The notes below the pieces were generated by a model. It ran no database searches. It saw only the letters and a list, made by a program, of their open reading frames with translations, and was not told the DNA's origin. Of a DNA stretch of 64,000 bases, positions 9,015 through 18,250 are shown piece by piece (the stretch's first letter is position 1; each line of letters opens with the position of its first letter). The position numbers and the translations under genes are program-made. Where the stretch lies: positions 10,879-74,878 of the forward strand of contig CAYSZB010000003.1 of the NCBI GenBank assembly GCA_964435475.1, in the 5' to 3' direction. This stretch comes from CAYSZB01 sp964435475 (GTDB taxonomy: Bacteria > Chloroflexota > Anaerolineae > Anaerolineales > Anaerolineaceae).

Positions 9015-10619
9015 TCAATCTCCGATCCTTAAGAATGACAGGAGAAGTATGATGATAACAAATGCCCATAGAATTGCGCTATCGCCTTCGATAAATCTTG
9101 TTACTGTCAACACAAGATTACCGACTACCTGGTAAGTCCTTAAGAAAATGCTTTTTACCCAAGTCAATGAAAAGAAAGAATTCAAAAATTGAAAAAAGTT
9201 ATGGATACGTTGATTGGCAATGACCTTCCTTTGAATTCCCAGGTTGACAGGAGAATTTCTTAGCTTGTTTCCTACAAAGAGCAAGGTAATTGCTAATAAA
9301 AGACCGACCATGCCCGCCCACCAAAAATCAGCGGAAAGCACCCCAGGCCAACCAACGATCCCGAGGGCAATTTGGGTCTGGATAATAAAAATCAACCCTA
9401 TTGGAAAACTGATCTTGGACCATGATTCAAGGTTCGTTGTCAATCCCTTTCCTGTCAAGAGGAACTTCATATAACCGGCAATGAGTAGGGAGTGGCTTGT
9501 CAAGGCAGATATTGATAAAAAAGAGATGCCTTGTCCGAAGATACCCGGCCAGCCACTGCTGGCCATTGTGTAAGGTAAGGCAACCATTCCCAACAGTCCA
9601 GGAATCAACAAGAACCGCAAGCGTCTTATAGGTGGGTCAAAGAGCATCAATAGGCTGCCTGATAAGAGCAGGGCTAATCCCCAAGAGCGGCTAAATTCAG
9701 CCTGACCATTTATGGCACATATTATCGCCATCGCCGCCAAAGAAATATACCAGTAATGACTTGCTTCGTATAAGTTTTCCTTTAATAACCAAATTAATGC
9801 AGTTATGAAGACTACCAGGCCAATCATTATTTGGATCGGCATCACCCAGTATGGCCTTATTGTGAAAGTCTCGGGGGGCATCCTTGCGATCAGACCCAGG
9901 CTGGACGCAATGGGTGCCAGTCGAAGCAGGATACCAGAACCTCTTCTTTCGTGTAGATCTTTGAAAAATGATGTATTGATGGAAAACACTCCAAGCCTTA
10001 TGGCTCCTGCAATTAGAAAATAAACGCCGGAACGGTTTGGAATGTCATCGATATCAAATTGACCGACATCCAACCAACCGACCATGGTAGCCCAGGAAAA
10101 AATGATCAGGCTCAGCACTCTCAGTGCGAAGAGAATGATGATCTGGCGGTTCCACCTGTCGTTCTGTTGAATTGAAATAAGGTAGATAAATTCAATGATA
10201 TCCACCAGTGCCCATGCAAGGACCATGGTAAGAGGGTTACCAGCCAGTAAAGCCATTAGACCGATGGCAGTAATTGCCATGCTGCCCGCCCAAGACATTG
10301 GATTGACGATGTCTTGGGCCCTTGCAGAATCTGTAAAAATGTAGGCAATCTCAATTGTCAATAACGCCATTGCGTACGGCCACGACACATAATCGATCAT
10401 CAAGGATGGTGAAGCGTAAAAAAGGTTCGAAGGAGTCCAGTCGATCAATGGTACGTCAGTAGGCAGGAAGAAACGTAAATAGACAAGAATCAACCATGCG
10501 AAAAAGGTGCTTCCTGCAGCTATCAACCAGGTTAGACCGATACGCGACTTTAATCTGTAAATAATGGTTATGGCGATTGAGCCAAATATGAGCAAAAGGA
10601 TGGGAATGAAAATCAACAT
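9015..10619 (-). CDS. NuoL/HyfB-like proton-translocating membrane subunit
   Basis: The 534-aa integral membrane protein has about 14-16 hydrophobic helices. It resembles the large antiporter-like subunits of complex I and hydrogenase-4 but is diverged. Visible equivalents are LAWALVDIIEFIYLIS around residue 135 (acidic residues in a helix), the block FKDLHERRGSGILLRLAPIA in place of the usual PFHxWLPxAHxxAP loop, and a C-terminal helix FVIIILLLSFLRIG. It is the first gene of a three-gene membrane set. The start at 10619 has no strong ribosome-binding site and lies 18 nt after the dihydropyrimidinase stop. Confidence 0.65.
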   Translation of the reverse strand: MLIFIPILLLIFGSIAITIIYRLKSRIGLTWLIAAGSTFFAWLILVYLRFFLPTDVPLIDWTPSNLFYASPSLMIDYVSWPYAMALLTIEIAYIFTDSARAQDIVNPMSWAGSMAITAIGLMALLAGNPLTMVLAWALVDIIEFIYLISIQQNDRWNRQIIILFALRVLSLIIFSWATMVGWLDVGQFDIDDIPNRSGVYFLIAGAIRLGVFSINTSFFKDLHERRGSGILLRLAPIASSLGLIARMPPETFTIRPYWVMPIQIMIGLVVFITALIWLLKENLYEASHYWYISLAAMAIICAINGQAEFSRSWGLALLLSGSLLMLFDPPIRRLRFLLIPGLLGMVALPYTMASSGWPGIFGQGISFLSISALTSHSLLIAGYMKFLLTGKGLTTNLESWSKISFPIGLIFIIQTQIALGIVGWPGVLSADFWWAGMVGLLLAITLLFVGNKLRNSPVNLGIQRKVIANQRIHNFFQFLNSFFSLTWVKSIFLRTYQVVGNLVLTVTRFIEGDSAILWAFVIIILLLSFLRIGD

Positions 10620-10637
10620 GGATTTTTACTGATGGTT

Positions 10638-12053
10638 TTACAGGATTTCACCCTTTTTACAGGTCTGATATTTTCCAGAGCCCGGCTCTCCTAACCATTT
10701 TTCATGGTCTACAAGTAATTTGCCTCTTAAAAAGACTTTTTCAGGATAGCCTTTTAATTGCCAACCTTCATAAAGATTGTAATCTGTGCGGTGGTGGGCA
10801 ATTTTGACACCGTAGTTAACTTGCTTGCCTGGATCCCACATGACAATATCTGCATCACTGCCTACAGCAATGGTTCCTTTCTGGGGATAAAGTCCAAATA
10901 TTCGGGCGGGGTTTGTGCACATCAGGTTCACAAATTGGTTTGGGGTCAAATGACCTTTTCCGACACCATATGTCCAAAGAACGGGCATGCGGTCAGCAAT
11001 CCCTGGCAGTCCATTGGGAATTTTGGTGAAATTGTTTTTTCCAAGTTCCTTACCAGGAATTCTTACAAATTCATTCTCATATTTGATTGGTTTCGTTCCA
11101 TCATAAAAAAACGGACAGTGGTCAGTAGAAATGACCTGGATTTCACTAGAGGATAATGCACGCATCAATCTCTCGTTATCCTCTTTCTTCCTGACGGGTG
11201 GAGAACAGATCCATTTTGCACCGTCAGGTTTTTTAAGGTCATCTTCAGTAAAGAAAAGGTATTGGGGGCAGGTTTCGCCCATCACCTTGATGCCTTCAAT
11301 GCGCGCTCTGGACAATTCATCCACTTCACCAGCCACATTCATGTGGACCAGGAATAGTGGAGCGTCATTCTTTGCACTCAATTCGATAATGCGCCTGAAT
11401 GCCCGCACAGTACCGGAGGCAGGACGCGTAATGGCGTGCCAAATGGGTTCTGTATGACCCTGGGCAGTAACTTCTCTCACCATAGTCTCAATTTCATCGC
11501 CATCTTCGGCGTGGAGCATGGTCAGAAGCCCGTAGCTGCGTGAGACCTGCATGACCTTGTCAATTCCCTGGTCTGCAAGTCGCAGGCGGTTGTTGTAAGC
11601 GGTAAATACTTTTATGCTGGTGATGCCCTCAGCAGGCAGTGTTTCGAGTTGCCTGAGAATCGTCTCATCGAAACGGGTAATGTTCATATGCAAGGCAAAA
11701 TCAATACTGGCTTTAGGTGCTGCCTTATCAAGTAGTCTGGAAATGTTGTCATGCAAGGTGCCTTCATCATGAGATACAAAGTCGATCATGGTTGTTGTTC
11801 CACCAAAGGCAGCTGCTTTTCCACCTGTGTAGTAATCATCCGATGATATGGTGTCAAACATGGGTAATTCCAGGTGTACATGGGCATCCACACCACCGGG
11901 CATGACCAATTTACCTTCTGCATTAATCAAGTCAGCATCGGGGTCAATGATATTTGTCGCGACCTGTATTACCTTTTCATTTTCAATTAAGACATCTGCT
12001 TGGCGGGTTTCTTCTCCGGTGATGACTGTGCCGTTTTTTATCAGCGTTTTCAT
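10638..12053 (-). CDS. hydA: Dihydropyrimidinase / D-hydantoinase
   Basis: A zinc amidohydrolase that opens the ring of dihydropyrimidines and hydantoins by hydrolysis. The 471-aa length is typical. All metal ligands are visible: H58 and H60 in DAHVHLE, the Lys that is carbamylated at K148 (SIKVFTAY), H181 (LHAEDGD), H237 (LVHMN) and D311 in STDHCPF. The C-terminal KGTIAVGSDADIVMWDP block is the usual small beta domain. In E. coli the related HyuA gene belongs to the purine-degradation region with a carbamate kinase and SsnA; here carbamate kinase and an SsnA-like enzyme lie 5-8 kb upstream on the same strand. The substrate, whether a pyrimidine, hydantoin or purine-derived ureide, is inferred. 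Confidence 0.92.
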   Translation of the reverse strand: MKTLIKNGTVITGEETRQADVLIENEKVIQVATNIIDPDADLINAEGKLVMPGGVDAHVHLELPMFDTISSDDYYTGGKAAAFGGTTTMIDFVSHDEGTLHDNISRLLDKAAPKASIDFALHMNITRFDETILRQLETLPAEGITSIKVFTAYNNRLRLADQGIDKVMQVSRSYGLLTMLHAEDGDEIETMVREVTAQGHTEPIWHAITRPASGTVRAFRRIIELSAKNDAPLFLVHMNVAGEVDELSRARIEGIKVMGETCPQYLFFTEDDLKKPDGAKWICSPPVRKKEDNERLMRALSSSEIQVISTDHCPFFYDGTKPIKYENEFVRIPGKELGKNNFTKIPNGLPGIADRMPVLWTYGVGKGHLTPNQFVNLMCTNPARIFGLYPQKGTIAVGSDADIVMWDPGKQVNYGVKIAHHRTDYNLYEGWQLKGYPEKVFLRGKLLVDHEKWLGEPGSGKYQTCKKGEIL

Positions 12054-12133
12054 ATTTCATTTTCCTAATCGTGAACCCAATATTTCAATCAGTCTAATAG
12101 ACTTGAAAACATGGCCATCCCTGGGTTTTTTGC

Positions 12134-12679
12134 TTAATGCTTGCCCAGGACACCCAGCAATGCCAATATTGCCGGGTCAATGGCAACCTCTGGCAACTCA
12201 TCTACCTTATATTCATTTGCCTGCAATGCACGCTCGCGTAGTGACGACCAGAGAATTTCCCGCTCCTCATCGCGAACGATCAAATCCGTCATGGATGAAG
12301 CATTCAATAAGTGTTCACCGGTCGTGTAAAAGAAGGTGATGCGTTTCCATTTGCCTGATAGAATGGGGTTGGGTAATATTTCCAATGGGTCAATGATCAA
12401 TTTAAAATATTCCTCATTTACCCTGGGATGATCTTTTTCATCAACCAGCAATTCTTTGCGGGTGGTCAACTCGTGCCCTTTAACACGGGCAAAGTATTTA
12501 ATTTGCCAACGCTCATTTTTATTGAAGGCAGCGGTCTGGTAAAAAGCCAGATAGTCCGCTGAGATGACTTTTGGCGCAGATTTTAGAGGTATGCGATACC
12601 AACCCAATAACCTGGCTATATCCAGGTCCCTTTTATCGGGTAATATGGCTACCAGGACCAAAGATGTCGAATTGATCAT
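12134..12679 (-). CDS. Conserved-looking hypothetical protein (181 aa)
   Basis: The protein is soluble, with no signal peptide or membrane helix. It opens with LVLVAILPDKRDLDIARLLG and continues WYRIPLKSAP, then has a beta-rich middle (WQIKYFARVKGHELTTRKEL) and a C-terminal acidic region. The charged, ordered N-terminal block suggests a conserved family, but I cannot name it. It lies 15 nt after the PLP enzyme gene and 80 nt before hydA, so cotranscription with them is likely. No catalytic motif is evident. Confidence 0.65.
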   Translation of the reverse strand: MINSTSLVLVAILPDKRDLDIARLLGWYRIPLKSAPKVISADYLAFYQTAAFNKNERWQIKYFARVKGHELTTRKELLVDEKDHPRVNEEYFKLIIDPLEILPNPILSGKWKRITFFYTTGEHLLNASSMTDLIVRDEEREILWSSLRERALQANEYKVDELPEVAIDPAILALLGVLGKH

Positions 12680-12694
12680 TGTCCCTTATCTCGA

Positions 12695-14161
12695 TCAGAG
12701 CAGTCCAACCTGGGTGTTAAATTCATTGATCATGGTATCGATCTGTGGCACCTGTTGTTGGATCTCGATCCAGTAATCCGGGTCATACCACTGGGCAAGG
12801 ATTTCCTCGTAGGTTTTGCCTTGCTGTTCAACCCATGTGTAATATTTAAGATTGTGGATGCGTTTTTTGCCCTGATAAGTCAATTCCTCCAGGTAATCTA
12901 CATCCTGTCCTTTTAACCATCGGCTATCATCTTTCGAAGCTTGCAGTGTTGTGTAGGTGCCCATCTCGGTATGCATTTCTTCCAACCTGCTTTGGTACAA
13001 CTCCATAGAATCCGTGAGAACAGTCAGAACGATATCATGCGACCCCATTTCGTAATATTTGGCGAATTTAATCGCTGAAAGCATGTTGGACGCGCCTGAG
13101 AAACCCAAAAGATCGAGCTGCTGGACGGTTGCCTCGGGCACTCCCTGGTCTATGAGGTATTGTCTGCCGACAGGTTCATTGAAGAGACGCGCCAGGTTGA
13201 CAACTGCATTATCATCAATGGCAGTGATCATGTCTGTATTTTTCGAGTTGTGGATCCAGGGTACGTGTTTATCTCCGATGCCTTCGATCCGATGGGCACC
13301 AAAACCGTTGTTAAGTAAAGTGGGGCACTGCAAAGCCTCGCTGGCGATTATTTTCGAGTTAGGGAAGCGTTGCTTCATATAATCCCCGCTGGCGATCGTG
13401 CCGGCGGATCCGGTGGCAGAGACAAAGCCCCGATATTCATCTTTTGGACCGGATACTTCTTGAACCAATTCTTCCAGTGCATGGCCGGTGATGTCGTAAT
13501 GCCACAGGTAATTCCCAAATTCTTCAAACTGGTTAAAGATCGCCAGGTCTGTGCCTGACCTGCGCAATTCCCAACATTTATCAAAGATCTCTTTCACGTT
13601 CGATTCACTGCCTGGTGTGGCGATCACTTCATCTGCAATAGACCTAAGCCAATCAAAACGCTCACGGCTCATACCTTCGGGAAGGATGGCAATGGAATTG
13701 CAGGCGAGCAAGGCAGAATCATATGCCCCACCACGGCAATAATTGCCAGTGGATGGCCAGACGGCTTTTTGAGTTGTGGGGTCAAACTGCCCAGAGATCA
13801 AAGGTGGAACCAGGCAACCAAAAGCAGCGCCTACCTTATGGCAACCGGTGGGGAACCACTTGCCCACGAGAGCAATGATGCGAGCATCGACACCAGTCAG
13901 GCTGGATGGAAACTCCAGGTAATTAACCCCTCCAAAAAGACCACCTTTGAGGCTGGCTTGATTGTGCCAGGTGATCCTGAATAAGTTCCGTGGGTGGATA
14001 TCCCATAGACCGATATCTTCCAGTTCATCTTTGATCTTTTGGGGGATCAAGGATGGATCTTTCTGCTGGGCAAATGTAGGGATGATGATGTTTCTTTCCC
14101 TGACACGTTTAATGGTGCGTTCCAATCGGTTGGTGTCTATTGCAAGGTTAATGCGAGCCAT
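12695..14161 (-). CDS. PLP-dependent fold-type II enzyme of uncertain substrate
   Basis: The 488-aa protein belongs to the tryptophan-synthase-beta / cysteine-synthase fold. The likely Schiff-base lysine is K109 in FPTGCHKVGAAFG, which matches the TGxHK motif of TrpB-like enzymes. The phosphate-binding loop ATGSAGT is at residues 249-255 and a second Ser/Gly loop GFSGASNML is near residue 345. It is longer than ordinary cysteine synthase, with a C-terminal extension rich in Tyr, Trp and acidic residues. It does not resemble diaminopropionate ammonia-lyase YgeX by eye, though it occupies a comparable place near hydA. GGAGAAAGAA precedes the ATG. Possible activities include amino-acid elimination or deamination; the substrate is unknown. 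Confidence 0.8.
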   Translation of the reverse strand: MARINLAIDTNRLERTIKRVRERNIIIPTFAQQKDPSLIPQKIKDELEDIGLWDIHPRNLFRITWHNQASLKGGLFGGVNYLEFPSSLTGVDARIIALVGKWFPTGCHKVGAAFGCLVPPLISGQFDPTTQKAVWPSTGNYCRGGAYDSALLACNSIAILPEGMSRERFDWLRSIADEVIATPGSESNVKEIFDKCWELRRSGTDLAIFNQFEEFGNYLWHYDITGHALEELVQEVSGPKDEYRGFVSATGSAGTIASGDYMKQRFPNSKIIASEALQCPTLLNNGFGAHRIEGIGDKHVPWIHNSKNTDMITAIDDNAVVNLARLFNEPVGRQYLIDQGVPEATVQQLDLLGFSGASNMLSAIKFAKYYEMGSHDIVLTVLTDSMELYQSRLEEMHTEMGTYTTLQASKDDSRWLKGQDVDYLEELTYQGKKRIHNLKYYTWVEQQGKTYEEILAQWYDPDYWIEIQQQVPQIDTMINEFNTQVGLL

Positions 14162-14179
14162 TTCTTTCTCCAGTGATAA

Positions 14180-15163
14180 TTAGTTATTTGTTACTTCTTT
14201 CTTGTTAAGATCAAGCCGGGTGGGGTCAAATCCTTCTGAGGGTCCTTCAGCCACTACATATATGGGGCGTCCTTTTACTTCATCATAGATCCGACCAATA
14301 TATTCTCCAATAATTCCCAGGCTGACCAACTGAATACCGCCCAGGAAGAGGACAATGATCAATGTGGTTGCCTGACCGGCAAACTGGGCATTACCCAGCA
14401 GCCTTAAAATGATGACCAGTGGAATGGCAATAATGCTCAGCCCGGCTGCAATGAAACCAAGGTATGTGGCTATTTGCAGGGGAACATATGAAAAACTGGT
14501 GGTGGCATTAAGTGCCAGTTTGAGCATTTTCTTGAAAGGATACTTGGTAATACCTGCAAACCGGGCTGCACGTCTATATTCCACCCCGATCTGTTTAAAA
14601 CCGACCCATGATGCCATACCTCTCAGGAAGCGGTGGCGTTCCCGCATGCGGCACATGATTTCGACCACTTTTCGATCCAGTAAGCGGAAATCACCGGTAT
14701 CCAGTGGGATCTTCACATCGGTGATGCGATAAATGATCCTATAGAAGAGAGAAGCGGTTACTTTCTTGAACCAGGTTTCTCCTTCGCGTTCCTTACGGAC
14801 AGCATAAACCACTTCGTATCCCTCGCGCCATTTTGCGATCAACTCAAGGATCACTTCAGGCGGATCCTGGAGATCGGCATCGATAATTATGACAGCTTTA
14901 CCGCGGCTGTAGTCCAGCCCGGCAGTCACTGCAATCTGGTGTCCGAAGTTGCGGGCAAAGATCACCGGGCGGACATGGTCATCTGATTGTGCTATCTTGC
15001 GTATAACATCAGTCGATCCATCCTTGCTTCCATCATCCACCAGGATCAATTCCCAGCTCTCACCGCTGGTTTTCATTACGTCACGCATCCGTTGATATAG
15101 CTCGGGAATATTCTCTAATTCATTATATATTGGGGCAATGATCGAAAAAGTGGGATCTGTCAT
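14180..15163 (-). CDS. Family 2 glycosyltransferase with two C-terminal membrane helices (polyprenyl-phosphate sugar transferase type)
   Basis: The 327-aa protein has an N-terminal GT-A domain (FSIIAPIYNELENIPELYQR) with the metal-binding IIDADLQDPPE near residue 95 and acceptor-side motifs QDDHV-like and RRAARFAGITKYPFKKM near residue 215. Two hydrophobic hairpins follow at about 235-300, ending in GEYIGRIYDEVKGRP. This is the layout of DPM1-like, GtrB and ArnC enzymes that move a sugar from a nucleotide donor to undecaprenyl phosphate at the inner membrane face. The ATG overlaps the threonine synthase stop (ATGA), so translation is coupled, although the functional link is not obvious. Confidence 0.9.
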   Translation of the reverse strand: MTDPTFSIIAPIYNELENIPELYQRMRDVMKTSGESWELILVDDGSKDGSTDVIRKIAQSDDHVRPVIFARNFGHQIAVTAGLDYSRGKAVIIIDADLQDPPEVILELIAKWREGYEVVYAVRKEREGETWFKKVTASLFYRIIYRITDVKIPLDTGDFRLLDRKVVEIMCRMRERHRFLRGMASWVGFKQIGVEYRRAARFAGITKYPFKKMLKLALNATTSFSYVPLQIATYLGFIAAGLSIIAIPLVIILRLLGNAQFAGQATTLIIVLFLGGIQLVSLGIIGEYIGRIYDEVKGRPIYVVAEGPSEGFDPTRLDLNKKEVTNN

Positions 15164-16401
15164 CTAATAACCTTTCTTAAGGAATTGATCGTGGGTTCAA
15201 TGATAGGCGGGAAAGGCAGGCTTTCAAGACTGGCATTAATATCTTTTAAGCCACTACCTGTGTTGATCACGATCACCTGTTCATCAGGCGGTATTAGTTT
15301 TTCATGGCAGGCCTTTTTCAGTCCGGCAAATGCAGTTGCGCCAGCTGGTTCAGCAAAAATACCGACCCTTCCAAGGTCTTTTATTGCCTGCAGGATAGCG
15401 TGATCATCTACTGTGATGTAAGTACCTCCAGTTTGCCTGACAGCTCGCAGGGCACGGAAACCATCTCTTGGGAGATCCACCGCGATGCTATCGGCAATAG
15501 TCCTGGCGTTGACTGGAATTATGTGATCACTGCCTGTAGAGAATGCGTTGGCAATTGCTGCAGATCCAATTGCCTGGACCCCAACCAACCTAGGTATCTT
15601 ATCAATCCAGCCCAGAGAAAGCAGGTCACTAAAACCTTTGTGAATACCTGTGATAATATTGCCATCGCCAACCGGGATAAAAATGGCAAATGTTTCATTT
15701 TTATTTGACCTTGAGACCAGTAGCTGTTCCCAGATCTCAAACGCAGCTGTCTTTTTCCCTTCAACTGTGAATGGGTTAAAGCCTGTGTTGCGGTTATACC
15801 AGCCAAATTCACGCGATGCTTCGATGCTGAGATCAAAAGCCTGGTCGTAGTTTCCATCGACCAGGATCACCTGAGCACCATAGACCAGAAGCTGGGCGAT
15901 TTTTGCTTTTGGAGCGGATCGCGGTGCAATGATGATGGCAGACAATCCCAGGCAGGTTGCCATGCAAGCAGTCGCTGCTCCGGCATTACCGGTGGAAGCT
16001 GCCACAACTGCTTTGCTGTGGATCTGAAGGGCATGCGCCATTACAACCGCGCTTGCCCGATCTTTGAAAGATGCTGAAGGGTTGCGGCTTTCATCCTTGA
16101 TAAATAATTTCTTGATGCCAAGTTCCCTTGCAAGAAGTTCAGACTCATAAATTGGGGTCATCCCGACCTGGTGGAGGGGGGTGCGCTCAAAACCAGGGTC
16201 CTGGACAGGTAAAAGGTCAGCATAACGCCAAATGGATGTTTCATTTGACCGCAAAATGACCTCAGGATCCAGTTTATTCTGTAAACCTTCATAGTCAAGA
16301 ATCACATCCAGGTTGCCAGCATCCTGTGGGCAGGTGTATTTAACCTGACCGGGTTGATACTGTTTTCCACAAGATGAGCAAACAAATTGATCAATTACCA
16401 T
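15160..16401 (-). CDS. thrC: Threonine synthase
   Basis: A PLP-dependent lyase that converts O-phosphohomoserine to threonine. The 413-aa protein starts with a zinc-ribbon-like segment (C8, C11, C24) common in bacterial/archaeal threonine synthases. The Schiff-base lysine is K113 in NPSASFKDRA. Family blocks AASTGNAGAATACMA and a Ser/Gly-rich phosphate loop near IPVGDGNIITGIHKG are present, and the C-terminal region has PAGATAFAGLKKA and VVINTGSGLKD. Its stop overlaps the glycosyltransferase start. A related PLP lyase function cannot be fully excluded because the same fold serves other substrates. Confidence 0.88.
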   Translation of the reverse strand: MVIDQFVCSSCGKQYQPGQVKYTCPQDAGNLDVILDYEGLQNKLDPEVILRSNETSIWRYADLLPVQDPGFERTPLHQVGMTPIYESELLARELGIKKLFIKDESRNPSASFKDRASAVVMAHALQIHSKAVVAASTGNAGAATACMATCLGLSAIIIAPRSAPKAKIAQLLVYGAQVILVDGNYDQAFDLSIEASREFGWYNRNTGFNPFTVEGKKTAAFEIWEQLLVSRSNKNETFAIFIPVGDGNIITGIHKGFSDLLSLGWIDKIPRLVGVQAIGSAAIANAFSTGSDHIIPVNARTIADSIAVDLPRDGFRALRAVRQTGGTYITVDDHAILQAIKDLGRVGIFAEPAGATAFAGLKKACHEKLIPPDEQVIVINTGSGLKDINASLESLPFPPIIEPTINSLRKVIR

Positions 16402-16465
16402 AATGTAGACGCACTTTTTGAAATATCTTGATCATCGAAGGCTTTATTAATGATACTCTATCCTA

Positions 16466-17260
16466 TCAAACAATTGGATGCATGGACATATCTGCCATTA
16501 AGCCATAATGGTCCGAGGCATAGATTTCCGGGTTTTTAGCATCCGGTTCTGTAAACACCAGCTGGCAATCCAAAACCTTGACTTTTTCGGATACCAGCAG
16601 GTAATCGATCGTTCTCAGTTGGTCAATTTGGTCGGTCGAAGGGATTTCATATTTGTCATTGCCCAGGCAATTGATCTTCATGCCAAGTGGAGTGGGGAAT
16701 GTAAAGGGAGTCTCTTTGCCATGAGCTTTTTCAAAAGCTGAGCCAAATTTTTGTTTCAGAATGCAGACAGATTCTGACCCTGGCAGGCTGTTGAGATCAC
16801 CGCAGATGATCTTGGGGGTCTTTTGGGGGTAAAGATCCAGGTGAGCGCTTATGATTTGCGCCTGTTCCATCCGTCCAGGCGCAGGATCATCCTGCCACAG
16901 TAAATGAGTGTTTGCCAATAAGAAAACGGTGTAGTTTTTCATCAAAGTAAAGACTTGCGCTTTTCGGTTTTGGTAAAGCAGGTCCAGCACATTCAGGTTA
17001 AGTACATCCAGGTGGGTCAGGATTGCCAGGGCTTCGTTTTCGCCCATCATCCCGGCATTGGGTGTCGTGTAAACCTTGTATCCTTCCAGACGGTCGGCAA
17101 CCCATTGTGCGCTGTTACCCGGTAGAACGACTTCCTGGAAAGCAATGACATCCGGGTTTAGCCTTCTAAGTTCGTCCACGATCAACTGACCGCGTTGATC
17201 CCACTTGGTGAGGTCAACCAGGATATTAAGGGTAACCACCCTGATCAATTCAGGTTTCAT
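16466..17260 (-). CDS. Endonuclease/exonuclease/phosphatase (EEP) family hydrolase
   Basis: The 264-aa protein carries the EEP-family active-site set: TLNIL near the start, the catalytic Glu in IAFQEVV, NTHLLW, the GDLNSLPGS motif near residue 160, IDYLLVS, and the terminal ASDHYGLMA His. Members cut phosphodiester or phosphoester bonds in nucleic acids, lipids or small molecules, using Mg. There is no signal peptide, so it is probably cytosolic. It lies 9 nt after the carbamate kinase gene on the same strand, so it may share that transcript; a nucleotide or phospholipid substrate is equally possible. Confidence 0.85.
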   Translation of the reverse strand: MKPELIRVVTLNILVDLTKWDQRGQLIVDELRRLNPDVIAFQEVVLPGNSAQWVADRLEGYKVYTTPNAGMMGENEALAILTHLDVLNLNVLDLLYQNRKAQVFTLMKNYTVFLLANTHLLWQDDPAPGRMEQAQIISAHLDLYPQKTPKIICGDLNSLPGSESVCILKQKFGSAFEKAHGKETPFTFPTPLGMKINCLGNDKYEIPSTDQIDQLRTIDYLLVSEKVKVLDCQLVFTEPDAKNPEIYASDHYGLMADMSMHPIV

Positions 17261-17269
17261 AAACCTCTT

Positions 17270-18217
17270 CTATGGCACAATCCAGGTGCCGGTCTTACCT
17301 TGTAGCGCGGTGATGATGTGTTCCGGGTCGGTGATCAAGGCTTGCTTTCCGCCATTTTCGAAGTACTTGAGAATGGCCTGGATCTTGGGTAGCATGCTGC
17401 CTTTGGCAAAGTGACCTTCACTTACAAACTGCCTGGCCTGATCTGTGGTGATCTTATCCAGCCATTGCTGCCCCGGTTTGTTGAAGTTTATGGCAACTTT
17501 TTCAACAGCCGTACTGATCAGGAAAAGATCTGCTTGGATCATACTGGCTAAAATAGAGGAACCGAAATCCTTGTCAATTACCGCTTCAACGCCTACAAGT
17601 TCACCTGAGGGCGTTTCAAGAACAGGGATACCGCCCCCGCCGACCCCGATGACCACAAAGCCGGCTTTGATCAAGCTCTGGATTGCATCTGCTTCCACAA
17701 TTCTCTGGGGAATGGGTGAGGGCACAACCCTGCGCCAACCTCTTCCAGCATCTTCGACCATGGTCCAGCCTTCAGTCTCCATCTTGACCCTGGCTTGTTC
17801 TTCGCTCATGAAGGAGCCGATAGGCTTGGTTGGATGCTCAAAAGCCGGGTCATTACGATCCACGATCGTTTGGGTTACCACAGTCACAGCCTGTTTATTC
17901 ATTTTGCGGGATAGAAAATGGTTGTGCAGGGCTTGTTGGAACATGTAACCAATCGCACCCTGGGTATCTGCTCCACAGTAATCGAGAGGTACCTCATGCA
18001 GCTCGTGGCTGGAAAGCTCCGAACGGCGCAGTATAAATCCCACCTGGGGACCATTCCCGTGGGTGACCACCACATCCCAGCCCATGGCGATCATGCTGGC
18101 TATGTGTCCCATGGTCTCAACGGAACAGGCGTATTGGTCGGGGACGGTCTGGTGATCTTTATCCTTGATCAAGGCATTCCCACCAACTGCAACAACGGCT
18201 AAACCTTTTTTACTCAT
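17270..18217 (-). CDS. arcC: Carbamate kinase
   Basis: This enzyme makes ATP from carbamoyl phosphate and ADP at the end of fermentative arginine, purine or allantoin breakdown. The 315-aa length is typical. Family motifs are VVAVGGNALIKD at the start, VVTHGNGPQVGFIL near residue 48, the PIGSFMSEEQA loop, WRRVVPSPIPQRIVE and FVVIGVGGGGIPV, then EAVIDKDFGSSILA. The ATG at 18217 is chosen because GGAGA lies 8 nt upstream; an upstream in-frame TTG would put that site inside the gene. No arginine deiminase or ornithine carbamoyltransferase is nearby, while hydA and an 8-oxoguanine-deaminase-like gene are, which favours a purine/hydantoin route. Confidence 0.95.
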   Translation of the reverse strand: MSKKGLAVVAVGGNALIKDKDHQTVPDQYACSVETMGHIASMIAMGWDVVVTHGNGPQVGFILRRSELSSHELHEVPLDYCGADTQGAIGYMFQQALHNHFLSRKMNKQAVTVVTQTIVDRNDPAFEHPTKPIGSFMSEEQARVKMETEGWTMVEDAGRGWRRVVPSPIPQRIVEADAIQSLIKAGFVVIGVGGGGIPVLETPSGELVGVEAVIDKDFGSSILASMIQADLFLISTAVEKVAINFNKPGQQWLDKITTDQARQFVSEGHFAKGSMLPKIQAILKYFENGGKQALITDPEHIITALQGKTGTWIVP

Positions 18218-18250
18218 TAATTGTTTCTCCAAAATTTTATAGTTATTTTT

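Noticed and set aside
12695..14161. Assignment of the PLP enzyme as diaminopropionate ammonia-lyase (YgeX)
   Set aside because: Tempting from the purine context, but the active-site block TGCHKVGA and the length do not match YgeX.
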